NCBI RefSeq assembly: GCF_000429125.1
Contig: NZ_AUBG01000011.1
Location: forward strand, 124,001 to 188,000
Length of the DNA: 64,000 bases
Reading direction: 5' to 3'
Origin: Aequorivita capsosiphonis DSM 23843
GTDB taxonomy: Bacteria > Bacteroidota > Bacteroidia > Flavobacteriales > Flavobacteriaceae
Shown: positions 1-7,172 of the stretch, in pieces
Position numbering within the stretch: the first letter of the stretch is position 1
Layout of the letters: each line of letters begins with the position of its first letter
Translations under genes and position numbers: made by a program
The notes under the pieces: generated by a model
Databases searched by the model: none
What the model saw: the letters and a program-made list of their open reading frames with translations, nothing else
Told to the model about the DNA's origin: nothing

Positions 1-1271
1 ATTCCACAGATGTCAAGGTCTATTATTTTTGAAATGCGTTCGGCCATGGAAACATTTGAAGGGTGTACAATATCTGTAACATCTTCAGCTGTTCCGCCTG
101 TGCTAAGGTTTGCCGTATCTTTTAAAAGTACAACTTCATCTTTTGGTGGGATGGAGTCTTCAGTATAACCTTTAGCGGCTATAATAGTTTTGGTAAGATT
201 GTTAATGGTTATTTTGGTAAGCACATTTTCATGACCATAACCACGACGCGGATCTTTATTTACCTCATCCACTAATTCGGTAATGGTCGATTTTCCATCA
301 CCTACAACATTTGCAGGCGTTCTTTTCGCAGCAGCCACCAGCACGTTGTTTATTACCAGCAAACGATAATCTTCGCCGGTAATATATTTTTCAATGATTA
401 CTTTATTCGAAATTTCCTTCGCTTCGCGAAATGCAACTAAGGCATCGTCATAATTATTAATATTCACCGTAATCCCACGTCCGTGGTTGCCGTCAATAGG
501 CTTCACTACTAAAGGATAACGCACATAACTACAAGCTTCCTCAAGACTGCTTTCGCGTGAAATAATGTCGCCGCGTGGCACTTGAACTTCAGCCTGTTCC
601 AAAAGGTATTTTGTATCTTCTTTGTCGCAGGCTATTTCCACACCAATACTGCTAGTTTCTGAAGTAACAGTGGCCTGTATTCTTTTTTGGTTTGCACCAT
701 AGCCTAATTGGCAAAGTGAATATTTATTTAAACGAATCCATGGAATTCCTCTGCTTTCCGCTTCTTCCACAATGGAACCCGTACTTGGTCCAAGACGTTC
801 ACTTTCACGAATTTCACGCATGGTTTGAATATCGGCCTCCAAATTATATTCTTTTCCATCTATCAAGGCTTGACAAACATCAACAGCGGCTTTTGCTGCA
901 AAGCGTCCCACATTTTCTTCAATATAACTGAACACCACATTATACACACCTTTTTCACCATAATCGCGTGTTCTACCGAAACCGGTATCCATATCTGCCA
1001 AGGTCTGAATTTCCAGTGCAATATGCTCTATAATATGACCCATCCAAGTGCCGTCTTCAACTCGTTTGAAAAAGCCTCCTGCTTCGCCAACACTACAACG
1101 ATGACTGTACATTGTTGGAAACATTGCTTGTAATCTATCACTAAAACCTTCAACTTTATTGGAAGGTAATTCTTCCATTTCTTCTAGGTCCAGAACCATT
1201 ACTATTAATTTATGACGACGTATAGACCAATAGTTTGGCCCCCGCATGGCGTTGATTTCTCTAATTCGCAT
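1..1271 (-). CDS. cphA: Cyanophycin synthetase, N-terminal half (cut by window edge)
   Basis: Polymerises Asp and Arg into cyanophycin, a cytoplasmic nitrogen-storage polymer, using ATP. The ATG at 1271 opens a frame that runs off the left edge, giving about 423 of the roughly 870-900 residues usual for the family. The start MRIREINAMRGPNYW is characteristic of CphA. The N-terminal domain holds GEAGGFF and GHIIEHIALEIQTL, followed by the beginning of the ATP-grasp domain (VVKPIDGNHGRGI near residue 255). The Mur-ligase-like C-terminal half would lie outside the window. It is divergent from cyanophycinase, so synthesis and breakdown genes share a 96-base intergenic space. No CAAAnnTA-type promoter box was seen for this strand. 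Two open reading frames on the opposite strand are shadows of this gene. Confidence 0.93.
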   Translation of the reverse strand, partial: MRIREINAMRGPNYWSIRRHKLIVMVLDLEEMEELPSNKVEGFSDRLQAMFPTMYSHRCSVGEAGGFFKRVEDGTWMGHIIEHIALEIQTLADMDTGFGRTRDYGEKGVYNVVFSYIEENVGRFAAKAAVDVCQALIDGKEYNLEADIQTMREIRESERLGPSTGSIVEEAESRGIPWIRLNKYSLCQLGYGANQKRIQATVTSETSSIGVEIACDKEDTKYLLEQAEVQVPRGDIISRESSLEEACSYVRYPLVVKPIDGNHGRGITVNINNYDDALVAFREAKEISNKVIIEKYITGEDYRLLVINNVLVAAAKRTPANVVGDGKSTITELVDEVNKDPRRGYGHENVLTKITINNLTKTIIAAKGYTEDSIPPKDEVVLLKDTANLSTGGTAEDVTDIVHPSNVSMAERISKIIDLDICG

Positions 1272-1339
1272 ATGTTGAAGGTTTAGTTTGTTTTGAATGA
1301 ATTTGATAAATATATGATTAATTTTTCTAACAATTAGCG

Positions 1340-1347
1340 TATTTTTG
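1340..1347 (+). promoter_or_regulatory. -7 promoter box (TATTTTTG) for cyanophycinase
   Basis: TATTTTTG matches the Bacteroidota TAnnTTTG -7 element and lies 20 bases before the ATG at 1368. No TTG -33 element is evident at the usual distance. Confidence 0.55.
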
Positions 1348-1367
1348 CCCACAAATTAAATAAATTC

Positions 1368-2240
1368 ATGAGCGTAAAAGGCACTTTGATTCCCATAGGT
1401 GGAAATGAAGATAAAGGAAACGGAGAAAACGAAAGATATACATTAGAATATATTCAGGAAGGTATTCTCTCTAGAGTAGTACGGGAAAGTGGTGGGAATG
1501 ATTCCCTAATAATAGTAATTCCCACGGCATCAAGTATCCCTGTTGAAGTTAGTAGTAATTATCGGGATGCATTTAATAAATTAGGCTGTAATAATGTACA
1601 TGTTATGGACATTAGGAGCCGAGAAGATGCAGATAGCCCAGTCTTTTTAAAGTTGATGAAAAAGGCCAACTGTGTTATGTTCTCTGGCGGTGATCAATCT
1701 AAAATAGTGAAATATATTGGAGGAACTAAGCTGGATCAAATTATAAAAGATAAATACAAAAACGAAGATTTCATAATTGCTGGAACCAGTGCAGGCGCTA
1801 TGTGCATGAGCGAGGAAATGATTACGGGTGGTGGTGTGCAGGAAGCATTTACCAAAGGCGCAGTTTCCATGGGAAATGGCATGGGCTTTATACCGAATTT
1901 TATTATTGATTCACATTTTATCCGTCGTGGTCGTTTTGGTAGATTAGCCGAGGCAGTTGCTCGATTTCCTATGAAAGTAGGAATTGGCTTGGCCGAGGAT
2001 ACTGGTTTAGTCATCAAAAACTGTAACGAATGTGAAGTAATCGGTTCCGGAATGGTAATTCTTTTTGATCCACGCAGACTGATTCACAACAATCGCGATT
2101 CAGTAGAAGAAGGCGCTCCTATGTCCATAACCAACCTTAAAACACATATTTTAGCCAATGGCGACAAGCTGGATATTAAAGAAAAGCGGGTGCATATTTC
2201 GCCTATTCATCTTGAAATGACGGACGCTGAAACACTTTAA
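1368..2240 (+). CDS. cphB: Cyanophycinase (peptidase S51 family)
   Basis: Cleaves cyanophycin to beta-Asp-Arg dipeptides in the cytoplasm; a serine exopeptidase of the S51/dipeptidase E fold. The 290-residue protein has the nucleophile-elbow motif GTSAGAMCMSE with the presumed catalytic serine at about residue 141, an upstream GGDQSKIVKYI segment, and DSHFIRRGRFGRL downstream, all typical of CphB. Length fits the family. The ATG at 1368 is supported by a -7 box 20 bases upstream. Pairing with divergent cphA suggests a complete storage and remobilisation module, although a dipeptide-hydrolysing isoaspartyl dipeptidase gene is not present here. Confidence 0.95.
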   Translation: MSVKGTLIPIGGNEDKGNGENERYTLEYIQEGILSRVVRESGGNDSLIIVIPTASSIPVEVSSNYRDAFNKLGCNNVHVMDIRSREDADSPVFLKLMKKANCVMFSGGDQSKIVKYIGGTKLDQIIKDKYKNEDFIIAGTSAGAMCMSEEMITGGGVQEAFTKGAVSMGNGMGFIPNFIIDSHFIRRGRFGRLAEAVARFPMKVGIGLAEDTGLVIKNCNECEVIGSGMVILFDPRRLIHNNRDSVEEGAPMSITNLKTHILANGDKLDIKEKRVHISPIHLEMTDAETL

Positions 2241-2241
2241 A

Positions 2242-2397
2242 CAGTAATCAGTAATCAGTAATCAGTGGTCTAAAATAAATTACCTCAGAGCAGAGTCCGC
2301 GAGGTATTCAAATTCCAAAATGACAAACTCCAAACTCCAAAAAAAATGCGAGGCAGAGCCTTGGGGAATTAAATCCAAAAAAGGATTAAAAATTATG
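2242..2397. repeat. Intergenic repeat-like tract (AGTAATC tandem and TCCAAA words)
   Basis: After cphB comes a short tandem of CAGTAAT units (about 2242-2267), then A-rich sequence with repeated words such as AAATTCC, AACTCC and ATCCAAA. It resembles non-coding intergenic repeats seen again at 41.0 kb. No open reading frame is supported. Confidence 0.5.
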
Positions 2398-2441
2398 TTT
2401 TTGCCGATGTGTATTTTTTTAAAATAGCAAATCGGCAAAAA
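2398..2441. promoter_or_regulatory. Perfect 11-bp inverted repeat in front of dxs
   Basis: TTTTTGCCGAT (2398-2408) and its exact reverse complement ATCGGCAAAAA (2431-2441) flank a 22-base AT-rich spacer. The right arm ends 10 bases before the dxs -7 box, where a -33 element would be expected, so it may be an operator. As RNA it could also form a hairpin and end the cphB transcript, but the large loop makes that weaker. Confidence 0.5.
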
Positions 2442-2451
2442 CCTAATGATG

Positions 2452-2459
2452 TATCTTTG
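2452..2459 (+). promoter_or_regulatory. -7 promoter box (TATCTTTG) for dxs
   Basis: TATCTTTG is an exact TAnnTTTG match. It ends 4 bases before the ATG at 2464, so transcription would begin at or next to the start codon. It lies inside the coding frame if the upstream ATG at 2446 is used, which argues for the 2464 start. Confidence 0.6.
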
Positions 2460-2463
2460 TTCT

Positions 2464-4242
2464 ATGACAGAGAGCATACTAAAAACAATTAAATTTCCAG
2501 ACCAACTTCGGAAGGTTCCTCAGGAAAAATTGCCGCAATTAGCGCGCGAACTACGTGGGTTTATCATTAATATTGTCGCCACTAAAGAAGGCCATCTAGG
2601 CGCTAGTCTAGGCGTGGTTGAACTCACAATCGCTTTGCATTACGTATTTAACACACCTGATGATATTTTGGTTTGGGATGTTGGCCACCAAGCCTATGGC
2701 CATAAAATACTGACTGGCCGTAAGGAAATTTTTGACACAAACAGGCAGTTGGGGGGCATCAGTGGTTTCCCTAAGCTCAGCGAAAGTGAGTATGATACTT
2801 TTGGTGTTGGCCACAGCAGTACCGCTATTTCAGCAGCCCTTGGGATGGCGCTTGCCTCCAAGTTAAAAGGCGAAATAAACAAACAACATATTGCAGTAGT
2901 TGGCGATGCATCCATAGCTAGTGGAATCGCCTTCGAAGCTTTAAACCACGCAGGAGTAACAGACACTAACCTCTTGGTGATTTTAAATGATAATGCTATT
3001 GGCATTGACCCAAGTGTAGGTGCTTTAAAGGAATATTTAACCAAGGTTAAAACGAATGCTGTTGTTGAAACTGACAATATTTTTGAAGCACTCAATTTTA
3101 ATTACTCCGGCCCTATTGACGGCCATGATATCAATCTTCTAATCTCAGAACTGGAAAGATTGAAACATATTTCAGGCCCCAAACTCCTTCATATAATCAC
3201 AAAAAAAGGCAAAGGCTTAAAACAAGCCGAAGAGAATCAAGTTGTTTATCACGCTCCAGGAAAATTTGACGCACTCACAGGAGATCTTGCCCCAAAAACT
3301 AATGTTTTACAACCTCCGAAATTTCAGGATGTTTTTGGGAAAACCATCGTGGAACTTGCAGAAAAAAATAAAAAGATCATCGGTATCACTCCAGCAATGC
3401 CAACGGGAAGTTCTTTGAGATATATGATGGATATCTTCCCAGAGAGGGCCTTTGATGTTGGTATCGCAGAACAACACGCAGTTACATTTGCTGCTGGACT
3501 CGCAACGCAAGGATTTATTGTTTTCTGTAACATCTATTCTACCTTTTTACAACGTGCCTATGATCAGGTAATACACGACGTTTGCTTACAGAAAATACCA
3601 GTTATTTTCTGTTTAGATCGTGCAGGAATGGTTGGGGAAGATGGCCCCACACATCACGGTATTTTCGACTTGGCATTTTTAAACTGCATTCCAAACCTCA
3701 TCATTTTTGCTCCACGCAACGAGGTTGAACTGCGAAACATTCTATTTACCGCCCAATTAGGTTTAGATCTACCCATATTTATTCGTTATCCTCGTGGAAG
3801 AGGAAGTATGCTCGATTGGCAAAAACCCTTTAGCAATATTGAAATTGGAAAAGCCGAAGTTATAAAAGAAGGTACTACAATTGCAGTATTGACCATAGGA
3901 ACTATGGCTGGCAACGCAGTTAAGGCTATTGAAATGCTATCTCCTGAACAAGAAGATGAAATTGGCTGTGTAGATATGCGCTTCTTAAAACCTTTGGACG
4001 AAGACATACTTCATCGCGTCTTCAAAAAATACGAAAACATAATCACTGTTGAAGATGGCACTTTAGTAGGAGGATTAGGAACGACAATTACTTCCTTCGC
4101 TGCAAAAAATCAGTACAAAAATCGCATTGAAGTTATAGGGATTCCAGATGTATTTCCCGAACATGGAACTACTGCTGAACTGCAAAATATAGCCGGTATC
4201 TCTTCAGAAGAAATAAATAAATCCCTTCAAAAATATTTATAA
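2464..4242 (+). CDS. dxs: 1-deoxy-D-xylulose-5-phosphate synthase
   Basis: Thiamine-diphosphate enzyme that condenses pyruvate and glyceraldehyde 3-phosphate, first step of the MEP isoprenoid pathway. The protein has GHLGASLG near its N terminus, the ThDP/Mg motif GDASIASG near residue 147 followed by NDNAIGIDPSVG, and EDGPTHHGIFDLAF near residue 390 at the start of the pyrimidine-binding domain, then a transketolase C-terminal domain. At 592 residues it is slightly shorter than the usual 620-640. An in-frame ATG exists at 2446, but a promoter box lies between the two ATGs, so I choose 2464 (MTESILK). It stands alone, not in an operon, and ends at a bidirectional terminator. Confidence 0.93.
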   Translation: MTESILKTIKFPDQLRKVPQEKLPQLARELRGFIINIVATKEGHLGASLGVVELTIALHYVFNTPDDILVWDVGHQAYGHKILTGRKEIFDTNRQLGGISGFPKLSESEYDTFGVGHSSTAISAALGMALASKLKGEINKQHIAVVGDASIASGIAFEALNHAGVTDTNLLVILNDNAIGIDPSVGALKEYLTKVKTNAVVETDNIFEALNFNYSGPIDGHDINLLISELERLKHISGPKLLHIITKKGKGLKQAEENQVVYHAPGKFDALTGDLAPKTNVLQPPKFQDVFGKTIVELAEKNKKIIGITPAMPTGSSLRYMMDIFPERAFDVGIAEQHAVTFAAGLATQGFIVFCNIYSTFLQRAYDQVIHDVCLQKIPVIFCLDRAGMVGEDGPTHHGIFDLAFLNCIPNLIIFAPRNEVELRNILFTAQLGLDLPIFIRYPRGRGSMLDWQKPFSNIEIGKAEVIKEGTTIAVLTIGTMAGNAVKAIEMLSPEQEDEIGCVDMRFLKPLDEDILHRVFKKYENIITVEDGTLVGGLGTTITSFAAKNQYKNRIEVIGIPDVFPEHGTTAELQNIAGISSEEINKSLQKYL

Positions 4243-4243
4243 A

Positions 4244-4269
4244 AAAAGAGGCTCGATTGAGCCTCTTTT
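4244..4269. terminator. Bidirectional intrinsic terminator between dxs and the M36 gene
   Basis: A perfect 11-bp stem, AAAAGAGGCTC / GAGCCTCTTTT with loop GATT, lies between two convergent genes. A- and T-tracts on the two sides let it work on both strands. Confidence 0.85.
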
Positions 4270-4292
4270 ATATGTCAAACTAACTTTTATTC

Positions 4293-6890
4293 TTAGTTGA
4301 TAATCAACTTAGTTGTTTGTGAGCGATTCGCACCGTCAATCTGCATTATATAAATACCCGAATTTAGACCGGTTGCATTGATAGTTGCTGATTGATGGAT
4401 TTCAACTTTTTGATTGAAAACTTTTCTTCCATTCATATCAAAGATTGAGATGGTAGCTTCACCTACATCCACACGAGACTTAATATTAAGTTCTCCGTTT
4501 GAAGGATTAGGATATACAACAAAAATATTTTCAGTGTTGCCGTTGTCAGAAACTCCTAATTCACAATCTGCCGGAACGTCAAATGCTTCTGTTCCGTCAT
4601 TCTTGCTGTTTGAGCTTCCTTGACTCGCACTTACACCAAGACCACGCTTGGCAAAAGCACGCCAAATAATACATCTATTTGCACCACCATTAACAAGTTC
4701 GTCAGCTTCTAAAATAGCGTCACGCCCATCAACAAATCCAGGGCTACAAGCTTGAAGCTTTAAGCCGTCCATAACAAGTTGTAAGGCAATGTTATTTCCA
4801 CCTGTTCCACTTTTAATATCTGGATCAAAACCGTATTCGTCAATCAAATCCCAAGTTAAATCCCAAAGCATCGTTGCCCATACAGAACCAACTCCGTGGG
4901 GCGCTACTTGAGACTTTATACTATTATAGGTAAAGTTGTTTACATCGAAGTCAGGACTATATTTTTTTGTTCTTATTCCTTTTCCTCCTATTCCTTCACC
5001 TACAACATAGGTTGCAATTCCACGCGAAAAATCTCTTGTCTCGTTAGGCTTCATGGTTATCATTAGTGCAAAATAATCACTCCAACCTTCACCCATTTGC
5101 TCTTGATTTTGAAGACAGTTAGCTTGAGCAGGACCGCCTGTTAAACGGTTAGAGATACCGTGTCCATATTCGTGAGCAACAATAACATTGTCAAGATCAC
5201 CGTCTCTTTGGAAAGGATCATTTCCAGTACCGTCATCTTTTAGTGTTGCATTAATTGTGTCTCCATCTAAAAGAGAAGTGATTAAAGCTTCTCCATCTGT
5301 TTGATAGATCATAACTGCAGGAATAGTGATAGATGAACCGTTTCCACCCATAACTATTGGATCTCCACTTACATCGTTCACAACTATTACAGCAACTGCA
5401 CCTGCGTTTTGCGCACCCAGAACTTTAACATTATAGCTACAGGTACCTCTTCGGATAACTGCAATATTTCCATCCAAGTCGGCAGCATTGGTAATAGTAC
5501 CACAACCGTCTGTAGGCTCGCCACTATCGTCATTAACAACAACCAGATCTGCTGTTATTCCAGACGTTGGAACTGGTGGTGCAAAATTTGAATCAAAAGC
5601 ATAATACTGTCCTGCTAAAGGCCCGTCATTTACGGTAAGATAAGGAGACAACACGGATCCTGGGGCAGACCAAAGATACATTTGCATTCTTGGTGCACCA
5701 CCATCTGGAGGTGTAGCAAAATTAGCATTGTTCATTCCACTTCCATCTTGTGCATCTGCAACAACGAAGTCATTACCGGCACCACCATTGCCGTAATTAT
5801 TTTTTTGAAAGTTTCCACCTTCCTCATCAAAACCATAATGATACATAATATCATGAATCATGTTATTCATGTAAAAAAGATTTGTAATGGCCCCATCCTG
5901 AAAAGCTAGTGGCGAACGAGGAAGCTCAAAAGGAAAGTCGAATGTAAGTGTTGGACCACCATCGGCAGTGGCGCCAGGACCGTTATTACCGTTTCTATCT
6001 TCATTTGCCAATACATTATTACCACGTGTTACTTCGAATTCTGGTCCAGGAACACCATCATAGTCATGCCATCCAAAAGGAGAAGCAATAGCATCTGCAG
6101 GATCTGTAACGATAGCGTCTGATCCTTCGTTAGGAGAAATTAAAGGTAATGGGAAAACTCTATATGAAGCACCATCTCCCAATGTGCGCGCTGCATTTTC
6201 CACTTTCTTGTTTCCAAAAAGAACACTATCCATAGTACCGTGATCGTGTGAACCTTCGGCACCGTCAAAGTTACAGCTAACAACCCAGTCGTTCGTTTCC
6301 AAAAGTGTTCCAGTAAGTGCGTCTATACGTACATTATAATAGTGGCTTGCGTCCTTAAGATAAATACTTAAATCCCAAGCTAGTTTTAAAGCGCCTGTCT
6401 CTTCCACTCTTTGGTAAACCAATTCTACTGGAATATTCTCAAGTGAAATGTTTCCGTTTGAAAAGATATAGCTGTTGTCTGAAACAGCTTCAATTAAATT
6501 AAGGCTTGAAGGATTTTCAAGTCCCAGTGCATTTGCGGCCTTCGAAATAGCATTTACTGCGGTGATAGAAGGAGATGATGCGTTAATCTTTGCTGCAATA
6601 TTCTCCGTAAACGATAATTTCGCACTTATAACCTCGCCATCTTTTAAGACAAACGGAGAAGTGGAATTATACACCTTAATACCATTATGGCGCTGCTCTA
6701 CATATAAGTTTTGAACTTGCATGCTTTTCGAGAAACTCTGCGAAGCAATTGAAATGTCTGATACATCCTGCTGCTTTAGGGAATTTTCTGTTAAATTTTG
6801 TTGAAGATACGTTTTTACCACCCCATTGTAATCCTGTGCAAAAGACAAGTTTACAGCAAAAATGATAAGTAAGTAAAGAACTTTTTTCAT
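4293..6890 (-). CDS. Secreted M36 (fungalysin) metallopeptidase with PA insert and T9SS sorting domain
   Basis: Extracellular zinc endopeptidase. Order: signal peptide ending SFAQ (residue about 18), FTP-like propeptide (to about 230), M36 catalytic domain interrupted by a protease-associated (PA) domain (about 405-535; GNIAVIRRGTCSYNVKV, AVIVVND), zinc motif HEYGH at residue 573, third ligand region MGEGWSDYFAL about 40 residues later, and a C-terminal T9SS type A sorting domain (YPNPSNGEL to KLIIN). The 865 residues fit flavobacterial M36 enzymes. It is a close paralogue of the next gene, arranged in tandem on the same strand but with its own terminator region between them. The start MKKVLYLL directly precedes the signal peptide. 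Confidence 0.93.
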   Translation of the reverse strand: MKKVLYLLIIFAVNLSFAQDYNGVVKTYLQQNLTENSLKQQDVSDISIASQSFSKSMQVQNLYVEQRHNGIKVYNSTSPFVLKDGEVISAKLSFTENIAAKINASSPSITAVNAISKAANALGLENPSSLNLIEAVSDNSYIFSNGNISLENIPVELVYQRVEETGALKLAWDLSIYLKDASHYYNVRIDALTGTLLETNDWVVSCNFDGAEGSHDHGTMDSVLFGNKKVENAARTLGDGASYRVFPLPLISPNEGSDAIVTDPADAIASPFGWHDYDGVPGPEFEVTRGNNVLANEDRNGNNGPGATADGGPTLTFDFPFELPRSPLAFQDGAITNLFYMNNMIHDIMYHYGFDEEGGNFQKNNYGNGGAGNDFVVADAQDGSGMNNANFATPPDGGAPRMQMYLWSAPGSVLSPYLTVNDGPLAGQYYAFDSNFAPPVPTSGITADLVVVNDDSGEPTDGCGTITNAADLDGNIAVIRRGTCSYNVKVLGAQNAGAVAVIVVNDVSGDPIVMGGNGSSITIPAVMIYQTDGEALITSLLDGDTINATLKDDGTGNDPFQRDGDLDNVIVAHEYGHGISNRLTGGPAQANCLQNQEQMGEGWSDYFALMITMKPNETRDFSRGIATYVVGEGIGGKGIRTKKYSPDFDVNNFTYNSIKSQVAPHGVGSVWATMLWDLTWDLIDEYGFDPDIKSGTGGNNIALQLVMDGLKLQACSPGFVDGRDAILEADELVNGGANRCIIWRAFAKRGLGVSASQGSSNSKNDGTEAFDVPADCELGVSDNGNTENIFVVYPNPSNGELNIKSRVDVGEATISIFDMNGRKVFNQKVEIHQSATINATGLNSGIYIMQIDGANRSQTTKLIIN

Positions 6891-7117
6891 AAGTTTAAAA
6901 TTAAGTTTTAGGTAAGTAAATAATCGGTAATTTGATAAAAAATTGATAATTTAAAATGTTTTATTTTAGAATTGATAAAAATATCATAAAACATGTGATA
7001 AAGCCCGCTACAAAATGAGTTTTAACATTTTAGCAGTTCAAAAATAGACGTTATTTCGATTTTTGTTCTTCAAAACGATAATGTTCCACGCTTTTTTCAT
7101 TTTTACAGTCGAAAAAA

Positions 7118-7145
7118 AAAAGAGGCCTCCAAAAAAGACCTCTTT
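7118..7145 (-). terminator. Intrinsic terminator downstream of the second M36 gene
   Basis: AAAGAGGCC and GACCTCTTT arms (one mismatch) with an A-rich loop lie just beyond the stop of the minus-strand M36 gene at 7173. Similar in design to the hairpin at 4244. Confidence 0.65.
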
Positions 7146-7172
7146 CTATTGTTTAAGGAATATTAAACTGCT

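Noticed and set aside
692-1133. Two plus-strand reading frames
   Set aside because: They lie on the opposite strand of cphA, which has clear family motifs throughout; no signal peptide, motif or promoter supports them.
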